Positions 1 to 8,696 of a stretch of 56,630 bases of DNA are shown here, one piece after another. The stretch is taken from assembly GCA_964550025.1 (NCBI GenBank), contig CAZJYI010000068.1, positions 1 through 56,630 on the forward strand, given 5' to 3'. The first letter of the stretch is position 1. The number at the start of each line of letters is the position of its first letter. The notes below the pieces were generated by a model. That model ran no database searches. It was not told the origin of the DNA and worked only from the letters and a program-made list of their open reading frames with translations. A program made the position numbers and the translations under genes. The stretch comes from CAZJYI01 sp964550025 (GTDB lineage Bacteria > Verrucomicrobiota > Kiritimatiellia > UBA8416 > CAYOBW01).

Positions 1-145
1 CTGGTGGCGGGGAGGGAGAAACCGCAGAATGATGAACACTGAATGATGAATGTTGAAGTGCGAGGGCGGTCTCCGGGCATGCCCCTCCCCTCTCACTTCG
101 ACATTGAGTATTCAGTGTTCAGTATTCGACATTTCCCTTCCCCAA
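1..145. repeat. Dispersed palindromic repeat, copy A
   Basis: An imperfect long hairpin. One arm (about 27-66) reads GAATGATGAACACTGAATGA and onward; the other (about 90-133) is close to its reverse complement. The whole block recurs in inverted orientation at 7884-8011, nearly base for base, including the CCGCAGAAT and GGGGAGGGAGAAACC flanks. It is richer in A+T than the neighbouring genes and has no coding potential. It belongs to the class of palindromic intergenic repeats common in draft genomes of this group. Its function is unknown. Confidence 0.8.
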
Positions 146-368
146 GACCGCACACCCACTGAACCTAGTGATAGAGGCGGGCCCGGAACCTGGCGCAAAC
201 ACGGCCATGAAGATGCCGCGGAGGCCAGGCTGAGGATCGCCGTTCATAGCCAACGCATTCTTGACCCACCGCTTCCGTTCCCATACGGTCCTGAAACGGA
301 AACTCATCCGCGGGCGACGGCGGTGAGAGACGCTTGTGCGGAGTAGTGTGCAAACAGGGAGGATCGCG

Positions 369-1394
369 ATGATCTTGATTGCACTGCTGGGGGGCGTTGC
401 GCTGTATGCGGTTGTGCGCGTCCTGATTGGCGGGTTCTACACGGTGCGTCCCGACGAACGGGCGGCGCTGACCAGTTTCGGCCGTGCCGTTCGCCTGACG
501 TCGGGCGGGGCAGAGACGCCGGCGGCGGGCGAAGACCTGTCGGAAGAGGAGAAGGAACGCTATCGGTACCCCGCGTTGCGCGTTGTCGGCCCGGGCGGCC
601 CCTACTTCAAATGGCCGTGGCAGAAGGTGCATAAGGTCAGTGTCGCGACCGAAGCCGTCGATCTCACCTGGGACCCGACAAAGGCCCAGGCCACGATCGA
701 GGCGGTGACGAAGGACAACCTGACCACGGGCGTGAACGGGCAGATTCGCTATCGCATCAGCGAGAGCAACCTCTACGCCTTTCTTTTCGGCGTCCAGAGC
801 CCGCTGGAACACGTGATGGGCTTCTTCATTTCCGTGTTGCGTGAACGCATGGCCAACTTCGTCGACCCCAAGGGCAGCGCCCTGTTGGGTGACGGCGAGT
901 TGGACGAGTCTCACGAAGGCGGCATGGCGGTGGAGCTGTCCGAGGGCGTATCGATCAATGATCTGCGCAAAAACCTGCCGCTGCTGAACGACTACATGGA
1001 GCAGCAGTGCCGCAATACGGTCGGCCGCTACGGCATCGAGCTGGATGCGGCCCTGATCACCGAAATCGACCCGCCCCAGGAGGTCGATCGCGCGCTTTCC
1101 GCGATCAACAGCACGCGCAACCAGGTTGCGGCGGACATCAGTACGGCCCGGGCGGACGCGGAACAACAGATCACGATGAGCAAGCGCGCCGTGGACATCG
1201 CCACCAACAACGCGCAGGCGGAAGTAGCGCCGCTGCGCGAGTTGGCCGGTACGTTGAAGCAGATCAAGACGCAAGGCGGCAGCGCGGCGCTCGGCGCGTA
1301 CTTGCGCAACATGCGGTTGCCCCTGCTCGAACGTGCTGCCCGCATCGTTCAAACGACAGGTGATACCGATACCGCCACAGGAAAGGGGGTGTGA
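369..1394 (+). CDS. SPFH/band 7 membrane protein, first of a pair
   Basis: A 341-residue protein with one N-terminal membrane segment (about residues 2-20) followed at once by GGFYTVRPDERA and a band 7 domain of the stomatin/prohibitin/HflK type. The C-terminal half is a helix rich in Ala, Glu and Gln (around ADAEQQITMSKRAV), as expected for oligomerisation of SPFH proteins. The ATG at 369 was chosen over an in-frame GTG at 336 because AGGGAGG lies 6 bases before it and it places the hydrophobic segment at the N-terminus. The next gene begins 4 bases after the stop and encodes a second SPFH protein, so the two probably form one membrane complex, as HflK and HflC do. The specific role (protease regulation, membrane microdomains) cannot be read from sequence. 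Confidence 0.85.
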   Translation: MILIALLGGVALYAVVRVLIGGFYTVRPDERAALTSFGRAVRLTSGGAETPAAGEDLSEEEKERYRYPALRVVGPGGPYFKWPWQKVHKVSVATEAVDLTWDPTKAQATIEAVTKDNLTTGVNGQIRYRISESNLYAFLFGVQSPLEHVMGFFISVLRERMANFVDPKGSALLGDGELDESHEGGMAVELSEGVSINDLRKNLPLLNDYMEQQCRNTVGRYGIELDAALITEIDPPQEVDRALSAINSTRNQVAADISTARADAEQQITMSKRAVDIATNNAQAEVAPLRELAGTLKQIKTQGGSAALGAYLRNMRLPLLERAARIVQTTGDTDTATGKGV

Positions 1395-1398
1395 CGCT

Positions 1399-2316
1399 AT
1401 GGATCCTAAAGCCGTTTTTTCCGTGATTGCGTTTGTTTTCGGGTTGGTCCTGGTTCCGATCGTCATGGCGATAGCGCGCGGGTTCGGGATGTATGCCATC
1501 GTGGGGGAGTGCGAGGCCCAGGTGTTCACGCTCTTCGGCAAGGTCATCGGCACGCTGGACAAGCCGGGCTTGCAGTTCCCCATGACCGTGTTCGGCCCCA
1601 GGGCTATTCTGTTGCCGTTCTTCGGCAAGCGCTACAAAGTCAGCACGGCGCTGCGCCAGCATTACCTGCGTTCCCAGATGGTCAACTCGGAGGAAGGTAC
1701 GCCGATGGGCGTGGGCATCTGGTACGAGATGCAGGTGATCGATCCCGTCGACTACCTCTTTATCAACAGCAATCCGGAGGGTTCGCTGCAGGCCAACGTT
1801 GCCAGTTCCACCATCTCGGTGCTGAGCAACCTCGAGATGGAGAAGATGCTCGAGGACCGCCACAGCCTCAGCCGGACGGTGCGCAGCAACGTCTCCCCGC
1901 TCTCCGAGAAGTGGGGCTATCGGTTGGGCTCCGTCTATATCCGCAAAGTGGAGTTCACCGACCGCCAGATGGTCGACAACATCACCGACAAAGTGGTCAA
2001 ACGGTTGATCCAGGTGACCAGCGCCATGAAGCAGGACGGCGAAAACCGCGTCGGCCTGATCAAGAGTGAGACGGCCAACAAGGTGTCGCAGAAGATGGCC
2101 GAGGCCGGGACGGCACGTCCCCGCGTGGTCGGCCAGGCATTGAACGACATTGCCCGCGACGATCCTGAGATCCTGGAGGCCGTGCTGGACGTCATGGAGA
2201 CCGAGCGCCTGATCAAGTCCGGCGCGACCGTGGATGTGCTGCCCGAGGGTGCCAGCTTCATCGCCCAGCTCGGCAGCGGCAGCCACCAGCGCTCTCGGAA
2301 ACCACCGCCGCTGTAG
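1399..2316 (+). CDS. SPFH/band 7 membrane protein, second of a pair
   Basis: A 305-residue protein with an N-terminal hydrophobic anchor (about residues 4-24), then a band 7 domain with the HflC-like passage GECEAQVFTLFGKVIGTLDK and a later stretch, QMVDNITDKVVKRLIQVTSA, typical of the SPFH core. The ATG at 1399 is preceded by AAAGGGGG and lies 4 bases after the upstream stop; a longer in-frame reading from 1333 would overlap the first gene by 62 bases and has no ribosome site. It is cotranscribed with the 369-1394 gene and likely forms a hetero-oligomer with it. The C-terminus ends in a short Arg/Pro-rich tail. Confidence 0.85.
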   Translation: MDPKAVFSVIAFVFGLVLVPIVMAIARGFGMYAIVGECEAQVFTLFGKVIGTLDKPGLQFPMTVFGPRAILLPFFGKRYKVSTALRQHYLRSQMVNSEEGTPMGVGIWYEMQVIDPVDYLFINSNPEGSLQANVASSTISVLSNLEMEKMLEDRHSLSRTVRSNVSPLSEKWGYRLGSVYIRKVEFTDRQMVDNITDKVVKRLIQVTSAMKQDGENRVGLIKSETANKVSQKMAEAGTARPRVVGQALNDIARDDPEILEAVLDVMETERLIKSGATVDVLPEGASFIAQLGSGSHQRSRKPPPL

Positions 2317-2404
2317 TCGCGGCTGCGGGGAAGTTGGCCACAAGAGTCACAAAATGCATAGCGCAGCGTAGCCGCAACCAAAGGGGAAACCTACCACGGA
2401 ACAC

Positions 2405-2620
2405 ACGGAAAAGCACGGAAAGCCACGGATTTGCACCGGGTGTAAGTCGTTGGTGCCGATAGAGCAGTGCAGGAAAACGTGTCAGGAAAACACGGTTTTG
2501 ACGGGTTGTAGTACGGAAAAGCACGGAAAGCCACGGATTTGCACCGGGTGTAAGTCGTTGGTGCCGATAGAGCAGTGCAGGAAAACGTGTCAGGAAAACA
2601 CGGTTTTGACGGGTTGTAGT
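2405..2620. repeat. Perfect 108-bp tandem duplication
   Basis: Bases 2405-2512 and 2513-2620 are identical over 108 bases, each beginning ACGGAAAAGCACGG and ending GACGGGTTGTAGT. The end of the second copy pairs imperfectly with 2640-2675 (CTACAACCCGCCGTTTTCTT), making a hairpin. Identity of the two copies implies a recent duplication or an assembly artefact. Confidence 0.9.
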
Positions 2621-2672
2621 ACAGAACGCCTGGTGGTTGTGTGCTACAACCCGCCGTTTTCTTGTTTTCTTG

Positions 2673-2733
2673 ACAGGATTTACAGGATCGACGGGATGGG
2701 AAGGGCTATCCTGTAGATCCTGTTGATCCTGTC
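2673..2733. repeat. ACAGGAT-type palindromic repeat
   Basis: GACAGGATTTACAGGATCGA on the left is matched by ATCCTGTTGATCCTGTC on the right, with a short loop around 2700. The motif is a well-known dispersed intergenic palindrome in many Gram-negative drafts. Confidence 0.75.
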
Positions 2734-2817
2734 CAACATTCCCATTTGGCGGCGGCTATGCTGCGCTATGCCTTATGTGCCTTTTGTGGCTCATGGTCCT
2801 GTCGGGGCTAAAAGGGC

Positions 2818-2985
2818 AACTCCGAAATCCGAATATCGGAACCCGAAACAAACTCGAAACTCGAAGGCTCAAATGCTCGAAACCGGGAGGAGACCCTGGC
2901 CTCCGCTTCGCGTTTCCCGGGCATTTCCCCCTTTTGGTATTCGGATTTGCTTCGGATTTCGATATTCGGATTTCGTGTTTACTGT
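2818..2985. repeat. CGAAATCCGAATATCG-type palindromic repeat
   Basis: The left arm CGAAATCCGAATATCGGAAC (2825-2844 region) is matched by GGATTTCGATATTCGGATTT at about 2951-2980, with inner arms around TCGAAACTCGAAGG. This is a second repeat family, distinct from the ones just upstream, and it reaches the 3' end of the following minus-strand gene. Confidence 0.7.
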
Positions 2986-4172
2986 CTTTCCAGGGTTGTC
3001 GTGATCTCGTTGAACTTCTGTGCGATGGCGGCGCTGTCGAAGGGCACGAGCTCGGGCAGGTGCATGCCGCTGAGTGTTGCCAGGTCCTCGATGGCCGTCT
3101 GCATCTGCTCCGCCAGGGCCGATGATATGGCGATGGTGTCGTAGGCGTTGCGGGCGACGGCGTAGCGCTTCTGCAAAGCGCCCATCCCCTTTTCGATTCG
3201 CTGCTGCACGTTGCCGAGGTGCTTGCGATAGAGTTTGAGGGCTTCGTCGGTGGTCTGCTGCGCCTGGCGTGATGCCTCCAGTACGCCGCGCTGCCCGTCC
3301 GGCGCCTTGCGCAGCAGTCGCGTGGTCTCGGCGCTCACGGCGGCGTTCTGCTCCTCGAGCTTCGCGATGCGTTTCAGGTAGCTGTCCGCAATGTTGGCTA
3401 GCGTGACCTCGTGTGCCCGTATCACGGTGCGCAGCAGGATCACGTGAATGCCATAGTAGCGCCGCGCGGCTTCCGGATCGCCGGAGTTGCTGCGCATCAG
3501 GTCCTCGAGCTGGCCGTTCAAGGCGCGGACATTGTCGAACACGGCGCTCAATGCCATGATGTCGCGCCCGGATACGGACGCGAGGTAGAAGCGCACTTCC
3601 GCCGCGGAGAGCTTGATGCCCATGCGATCGTATTCAGCCCGGAGCTTCTCTACCAGCGCCTCCTTCTCCTTTTCGTATTCTGTGAGCTCCTTCTCCAGCT
3701 TGCCGATACGTTCGTCATAGTCCGAACGCGTCAGCTTGAAGAAGCCCAACATCGATTTCTCATCGTCGGCCGCGATGCGCGCTTCGCGCAATTCGCGCAG
3801 CTCATCGCGACCCTTGGCGATCCGCCGCTCCAGCCCCGCGTATTCCCCGCGGTGATCAGCCAGGGCGGAATGCTGCAACGCATCCAGCACATCCTGCAGC
3901 AGGTCTTGAATGTCTTCCTCCGCATCGCCCTGGTCCCGCCGCGTCCAGGATCTGCGCGGCAGCGACTGCTTCTCCTGCATCAGGTCGAGAATGTCCGCCA
4001 TCCTCCCGCGGGTCTGCTTCCATGCCGTTGCCGCATACTCGCTGAGCTCACGTGCCGGCGGGGCGTCCTCTCCGTCCTTCCCGCCCTGCGCGGCAGCCGG
4101 CATGGCCGCCGCGGCGATATGCCCCGCCGCAAGGACCGAAATGACCCACAAGCGTTTCTGACAGTCTCTCAC
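2979..4172 (-). CDS. Exported coiled-coil protein of unknown function
   Basis: A 397-residue protein with an N-terminal signal peptide (hydrophobic WVISVLAAGHIAAAAM, cleavage expected near AAA-QGG). Almost all the rest is predicted helix with heptad-like Leu/Glu/Arg patterning, notably about residues 100-190 and 270-340. No catalytic motif is visible. The start is GTG at 4172, supported by AAGGAGG 8 bases upstream. It is convergent with the SPFH pair, so a functional link is only suggested by proximity. It is probably periplasmic; I do not recognise the family. Confidence 0.75.
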   Translation of the reverse strand: MRDCQKRLWVISVLAAGHIAAAAMPAAAQGGKDGEDAPPARELSEYAATAWKQTRGRMADILDLMQEKQSLPRRSWTRRDQGDAEEDIQDLLQDVLDALQHSALADHRGEYAGLERRIAKGRDELRELREARIAADDEKSMLGFFKLTRSDYDERIGKLEKELTEYEKEKEALVEKLRAEYDRMGIKLSAAEVRFYLASVSGRDIMALSAVFDNVRALNGQLEDLMRSNSGDPEAARRYYGIHVILLRTVIRAHEVTLANIADSYLKRIAKLEEQNAAVSAETTRLLRKAPDGQRGVLEASRQAQQTTDEALKLYRKHLGNVQQRIEKGMGALQKRYAVARNAYDTIAISSALAEQMQTAIEDLATLSGMHLPELVPFDSAAIAQKFNEITTTLERQ

Positions 4173-4446
4173 AAATCGCCTCCTTCGCCGTTGTCGACGG
4201 CTGCATGCAGTTTCCGTATTCGAGCCGGATCAAGACATCGAGAGCCGAACGCGGAGACAATAGCAAGTCTGGAGATAATCTGCGAGGGAGTTCCCGTTCC
4301 CTACCCATCGGGGGTGCACGATAGGATCTTTGCCTTCTGGACGACCAAGGGAAAGATGAAGGTGGAAGATTAGGGCGAAAGACCAGGGCAAGAGGTTGTC
4401 GGCACCAGCACTCCCTCCATGGGCGCGCGACGACAATGCTGTCTCG

Positions 4447-4896
4447 TCACACGTGTCCGCCGTCCGTCCATTTGGCAACCATTGCCGCCAACCGGCCGGG
4501 ATCGATCGGTTTGGACAGGTAGTCGTCCATCCCCGCGCCGAGACATTTCTCCCGGTCGCCCTTCAGTGCGTTGGCGGTGAGGGCAATGATGGGGATTCGA
4601 CCGTCCGTTAATGACCTCTCCCATTCACGAATACGACCAGTGGCGCTGTACCCGTCCGTGTTCGGCATCTGCATGTCGAGAATCGCAATCTTGTAGGGGT
4701 CATCTTCCTCGAGTGCGCGGCCCAGGTATGCCATGGCGGTGTCCGCGACGAGAACATCAGACGGGGTTCTCCGGGCAAGGGCCTCGGCCTCTTCCGCGTT
4801 TGCCGCCACGGATACCCGGCATCCCGCCCGTTCCAGGAACGACGCAAGGGTCAGGCGGATACTCGCCTCATCATCAACAATCAACACATTCGTCAA
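4447..4896 (-). CDS. Response-regulator receiver, apparently chimeric
   Basis: A 149-residue receiver-only protein. The first half is a normal receiver start (MTNVLIVDDEAS) running to an expected phosphoacceptor strand DVLVAD at residue 52. The sequence then jumps to TAMAYLGRALEEDDPYKIAI followed by a second phosphoacceptor strand ILDMQMP with Asp74, then ALTAN and LSKP (Lys129). This looks like the first 50 residues of one receiver joined to the middle of another. The TTG start at 4896 overlaps the TGA of the upstream kinase (TTGA) and has GGGGGA about 7 bases before it. It lies last in an RR-HK-RR operon. Whether it still folds and accepts phosphate is uncertain. Confidence 0.75.
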   Translation of the reverse strand: MTNVLIVDDEASIRLTLASFLERAGCRVSVAANAEEAEALARRTPSDVLVADTAMAYLGRALEEDDPYKIAILDMQMPNTDGYSATGRIREWERSLTDGRIPIIALTANALKGDREKCLGAGMDDYLSKPIDPGRLAAMVAKWTDGGHV

Positions 4897-7274
4897 AGTC
4901 CATTCCCCCAATGTTCATCATTGCCGTCCACGGGCAGGTCGACATGAAACCGGGTCCACTCGCCCGCTTCGCTCTCCACGGTCAACTCGCCCCCGTGGTC
5001 CTTGACGATGCCGTGACTGATCGAGAGCCCCAGGCCTGTGCCCTTGTCACGCGGCTTGGTCGTGAAAAACGGATCGAACAGGCGTTCGCGCACGTTTTCC
5101 GGTATCCCCGCCCCATGGTCTTCGACCGTCAGGCGAATCGCCCGAGCGCGATTCGCGTCGCCGGCCGACGACATGTCGATCTCCCTCGCGGAGATGGACA
5201 TCTTCTTGTTCTCGTCGTGGCCGGGGTACTTCTCGTTAAGTGCATCGCGCGCGTTCGTGATGAGATTCATGACCACCTGCTGAATCTGCTGACTATGGCA
5301 CCTGATCTTTGGAAGGCGCTCAGGCACATCCGTCTCAAGCGTGACCTGGTCGTGACGGAGGACGGCGCGTACAAGCGAGAGCGTGCCCTCAGCAATGTCG
5401 CACATGCACGCCGGGCTCTGCCCCCGCCTTTCGTTCCGCGCGAACTGCAGCAGGGAGCGCACGATCGTCGCCACGCGCTCGCCTTCGTGGATGATCTCTT
5501 CAGCGAACTCCCGCGTTGACTCATCCTCGGTTGCCAGGCGTTCCATGATCAGTTGGGCGTAGTTCATGATGCCCATGATCGGGTTGTTGATCTCGTGCGC
5601 CACGCCGCCGGCCAGCGTGCCGATCGATTCCAGTCTCTGGGACTGACGGAGCTGGCCCTGTATCGCCAGGCTGTCCGTGACATCCTCGACCATCTCCAGA
5701 ACGGCGGTCACCTTGCCATGCTCATCCAGGAGTGGAGAAGACACGACGCGATGGATGCGGGCGACGCCTCCCTGCTGCGACTGCGTCGTGCCTTCGTGCA
5801 TCCGTCCGTCCCCGACAGTCTGTGCAACCGGACAGTCGGAACAGACCTCGTGCTGGTCCCGCCTGAAGGCGCGGTAGCAGGACGGATGCCGCTCCACTTC
5901 GATGTCGGGGAACCACTCGCGCATCTGTCGGTTCAGCTCGAGGATCTTCATCTCCGGGCTGATGAGTGCCACCCCAATCCCGATGCTGTCCGTGATGCCG
6001 CGGAACTTCGCCTCCGTGCCCTTGAGTGCATGTTCGGTCTGTTTACGCGCACTGATGTCAAGCACAACGCCGTCCACGCCGTCAAACACACCTTCCGGCG
6101 TAAAGCGTGAGCTCTTGTTGTCCTCCACCCAGCGAACACTGCCGTCACGGGCGGTGATGCGGTACTCCTGGGTGATCGACAGCGGTTCACGTTCGATCCG
6201 CTCTGCTTCAGCAAGGACGGCCGGCCTGTCGTCCGGATGAATGAGGTCGATCCACGACACGTCCCCGGCCAGGAATTCCCCGGAACGGTATCCACAGATC
6301 TCTTCCGCACCGGACATGACGATCGGCCGCCAACTGGAGTCGGAGCGATGGACCATGCCCGGAATGTTCCCGGCCATCTCCCTGTAGTTCCGTTCGCTCC
6401 CCCGCAACGCGTCTTCGGCCTGCTTGAGCTCGGTGATGTCCACCCACTGGCAGACCACGTGCCTGAGCTCACCCTCGGCGTCCAAGATCGGGAACATGGC
6501 TACGTCGATGAAAAGGTCCCGTCCACCGCTGAAGTCCACCCCGTCCGCGCCCGCGGCGCGCCACGGAATCCTGAACCGCGCGTGCTCGTGCTTCTCGAAG
6601 ACTGCCGCCACCAGCGGCATGACGCCCTGTTCGTCCAGGTTCCGGTCCCTCAGCACGTTGTACTGCCCGATGATCTGATCGTCTGTCAGGTTCAGTGTCT
6701 CACGCAAGACCCGGTTCGTGCGGATTACCGTGCCTTTCGGGTCCGAGACCCACATGGCAAAGGGACTCCAGTCCACAACCGTATCGAGGAAGGTCTTGGC
6801 TTCGCGAATGCTCTGTTCCGAACGTCGGCGCTCGGAGATGTCCCGTACCACGGATTGAACGACCGGGCGGTCGCCGTGCCGTGTCAGCCGCGCGAGAAAC
6901 TCGATCGGAACGATCGTACCATCGGGCTTCTGCAACTCGAGATTATCAGCCCCCCCGTTGCCTGTCTGCTTGATCTCGAAGAACATCCGCCGGGCGGACT
7001 CAACCTTGTCGGGCGGGCGAAGGTCCCAGATGTGCAGCTCGCAGAGCCTCTGGAGCGGCCGGCCGGACATGGCGACAAAACTCGGGTTGCAACCGAGAAT
7101 CAGACCGCTGTCGGCATCGACCACGACGATGCCGTCGGGAATCTGGCTGAGCAGTTCCCAGTATGCTGCCTCGCGCCGCCGTCGTACCTCGACGTCGCCG
7201 TCCTTCTCAGCGCGGGGGTGCTCCACCGGGCGCCCCTCCTCCGTGGGAACGCGACTCTGTCGTTCCGGCTGCAT
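4893..7274 (-). CDS. Hybrid-free sensor histidine kinase with four PAS domains
   Basis: A 793-residue cytoplasmic kinase without membrane segments. PAS domains lie at about residues 40-150, 160-285, 295-415 and 420-535. The fourth carries three cysteines (466, 478, 481: CSDC context), a pattern seen in many PAS sensors that could bind metal or sense redox. A HisKA domain with phosphoacceptor His560 (GGVAHEINNP) and a HATPase domain (N box near 670-674, G1 EDHGAGIP, G2 GTGLGL at 745-750) follow. The ATG at 7274 has AAGGAG 9 bases upstream, formed by the end of the preceding receiver gene. It is translationally coupled to receivers on both sides. Confidence 0.92.
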   Translation of the reverse strand: MQPERQSRVPTEEGRPVEHPRAEKDGDVEVRRRREAAYWELLSQIPDGIVVVDADSGLILGCNPSFVAMSGRPLQRLCELHIWDLRPPDKVESARRMFFEIKQTGNGGADNLELQKPDGTIVPIEFLARLTRHGDRPVVQSVVRDISERRRSEQSIREAKTFLDTVVDWSPFAMWVSDPKGTVIRTNRVLRETLNLTDDQIIGQYNVLRDRNLDEQGVMPLVAAVFEKHEHARFRIPWRAAGADGVDFSGGRDLFIDVAMFPILDAEGELRHVVCQWVDITELKQAEDALRGSERNYREMAGNIPGMVHRSDSSWRPIVMSGAEEICGYRSGEFLAGDVSWIDLIHPDDRPAVLAEAERIEREPLSITQEYRITARDGSVRWVEDNKSSRFTPEGVFDGVDGVVLDISARKQTEHALKGTEAKFRGITDSIGIGVALISPEMKILELNRQMREWFPDIEVERHPSCYRAFRRDQHEVCSDCPVAQTVGDGRMHEGTTQSQQGGVARIHRVVSSPLLDEHGKVTAVLEMVEDVTDSLAIQGQLRQSQRLESIGTLAGGVAHEINNPIMGIMNYAQLIMERLATEDESTREFAEEIIHEGERVATIVRSLLQFARNERRGQSPACMCDIAEGTLSLVRAVLRHDQVTLETDVPERLPKIRCHSQQIQQVVMNLITNARDALNEKYPGHDENKKMSISAREIDMSSAGDANRARAIRLTVEDHGAGIPENVRERLFDPFFTTKPRDKGTGLGLSISHGIVKDHGGELTVESEAGEWTRFHVDLPVDGNDEHWGNGL

Positions 7275-7281
7275 GGCGAGT

Positions 7282-7707
7282 CTACTCCTTCGAGGACCGG
7301 CCGCGGACCCACTCCATCACGGTCTTCTCCAGGGAACCGTTGTCCCCCTTTACGACGTACGCATCCGCGCCGGCCGCTGCCGCCTTCCGGCGTGTGTGCG
7401 CGTTGTCCAGAAAGGTCAAAATGACGACCTTGGTACTCGGCAGCGCTTCCTTGATGAGCCGTGTCGCCTCGATGCCGTTCATTACCGGCATCCGCACGTC
7501 CATGAACACGACGCCCGGCCGCTCCCGTGCCGCGGCTTCTACCGCGTCGACCCCGTTCGCGACCGCGACCACGCGGGCATTCGGGGCTACCACGCTCAGG
7601 TACTCAACCAACCCGTCACGCTGGACCGCGTGATCTTCCGCAACGAGCACGGTCGGCCGCGCCGCCGGCCCCTTGCATAATGTCGGTTCATCCGTCTCCG
7701 TGCGCAT
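7282..7707 (-). CDS. Receiver-only response regulator
   Basis: A 141-residue single receiver domain: acidic pocket AEDH near residue 25, phosphoacceptor Asp70 (VVFMDVRMP), Thr98 and Lys120. The sequence resembles the NarL-type receiver but no DNA-binding domain follows, so it acts by protein contact, for example as a phosphorelay or kinase modulator. It is the first gene of the operon and ends 7 bases before the four-PAS kinase, whose ribosome site overlaps its stop codon. A GGGGGAG ribosome site precedes the ATG at 7707. Confidence 0.88.
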   Translation of the reverse strand: MRTETDEPTLCKGPAARPTVLVAEDHAVQRDGLVEYLSVVAPNARVVAVANGVDAVEAAARERPGVVFMDVRMPVMNGIEATRLIKEALPSTKVVILTFLDNAHTRRKAAAAGADAYVVKGDNGSLEKTVMEWVRGRSSKE

Positions 7708-7883
7708 ATCTCCCCCATTCTAGTGACAATTATAGGCGCAGGTCCCGCGTGGCGTCTGTAGGGAGATCTAGACAGTCCGCGTAGGCAATAGTGGCGGGGA
7801 GGACGGCAGTTTCCAGGCTGGTTCTGCCGTGAAACGAAGGGCTTGAGGCGGCCCTGTGCCGGGTTGACGCAGGTGTGCCGTTC

Positions 7884-8011
7884 CGGGGAAATATCGAATA
7901 GTGAACACTGAATTCTCAATGTAGAAGTGAGAGGGGAGGGGCACGCCTCGCACTTCGACATTCATCATTCAGTGTTCATCATTCTGCGGTTTCTCCCTCC
8001 CCCGCGACTAG
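7884..8011. repeat. Dispersed palindromic repeat, copy B
   Basis: Reverse-complement copy of the 1-145 element, with the same arms (GTGAACACTGAATTCTCAAT and CATTCATCATTCAGTGTTCA) and the same CTGCGGTTTCTCCCTCCCC tail. The loop is shorter than in copy A. It fills most of the 341-base gap between the two regulator operons. The remaining 7708-7883 shows nothing beyond likely promoter space for the RR-HK-RR operon. Confidence 0.82.
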
Positions 8012-8048
8012 CGTCGCAACCATGCACCCGCCAGGTCCCTGGCCACGG

Positions 8049-8696
8049 TTACCCGCCCGGAGTCAGTCCGTGCTCGATCGCAAAACGCACGAGGGCGGCC
8101 ACGTTGTCGACACCGAGTTTCTGCATCAGGCGGCTGCGGTAGGTGTCGACACTCTTCGGCGAGATGTGGATCGCATCGCCGATCTGCTTGCTTGCCTTGC
8201 CCTCGACAACAAGCTGCAGCACTTCACGTTCCCTGGGGCTCAAACGCTCGAGCGGAGATCTCCGAGCAGCCAGGTCACGCTGCTCCAGGTAGTCGCCGGT
8301 GATGATCGCCGCGACGGGTTGACTGAGATACTGCGTGCCGCCGTGGACCGCGCGTACGGCGTCAACCAGTTCCCGCCCGGCGGATTCCTTCAGGATGTAG
8401 CCGACTGCCCCGGCTTTCAGGGCGCGGTAGATGTGCTCGGCCGTGGAATGCATCGAGAGGATGAGCACCCGTGTCCCCGGGCAGTGCTCGGCAATCCGTG
8501 CGGTCGCCTCTACTCCGTTGAGGCCGGACATGGCGATGTCCATGATGACCACATCCGGGCGCAGTTTCCGGGCGAGGCGCACGGCTTCTCTGCCGTCGGC
8601 CGCCTCACCGACAACCGTCATGTCGTCACGGGCTTCCAGGATCAACCGAAGCCCGTCGCGCATGATAGCGTGGTCGTCAGCGATCAGGATCTTCAT
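8049..8696 (-). CDS. NarL/FixJ-family response regulator
   Basis: A 215-residue protein. The receiver (1-120) has Asp8/Asp9, phosphoacceptor Asp53 (VVIMDIAM) and Lys103 (GYILKE). A LuxR-type helix-turn-helix lies at about 150-210, with LSPREREVLQLVVEGKASKQ and the recognition helix around SPKSVDTYRSRLMQKL. It is a transcription factor activated by phosphorylation. It follows the HisKA_3 kinase gene with a 20-base overlap, so that kinase is almost certainly its partner. Confidence 0.95.
   Translation of the reverse strand: MKILIADDHAIMRDGLRLILEARDDMTVVGEAADGREAVRLARKLRPDVVIMDIAMSGLNGVEATARIAEHCPGTRVLILSMHSTAEHIYRALKAGAVGYILKESAGRELVDAVRAVHGGTQYLSQPVAAIITGDYLEQRDLAARRSPLERLSPREREVLQLVVEGKASKQIGDAIHISPKSVDTYRSRLMQKLGVDNVAALVRFAIEHGLTPGG

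Larger units (their letters stand above)
2325..2800. repeat. Outer inverted repeat pair enclosing nested repeats
   Basis: About 2331-2396 and 2740-2797 are inverted copies of one motif. Read in the right-hand orientation both contain GCGGCTAYGCTGCGCTATGC followed by a TTTTGTG-rich stretch. A related sequence (GCATAGCGCCGCATAGCCGC) lies at about 45808-45827. Between the arms sit the 108-base tandem duplication and the ACAGGAT hairpin listed separately. The 2317-2978 interval has no gene. Confidence 0.65.

Noticed and set aside
165..1628. Long open frame of 487 codons on the minus strand
   Set aside because: It runs antisense to the SPFH gene and the start of the next one, has no ribosome site and no recognisable domain. 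High GC makes such shadow frames common; the same holds for other antisense frames over the kinases, DinG, LepA and the large exported proteins.
2405..2620. CRISPR-like array
   Set aside because: There are only two units of 108 bases, directly adjacent and identical, without spacers. No cas gene is in the window.
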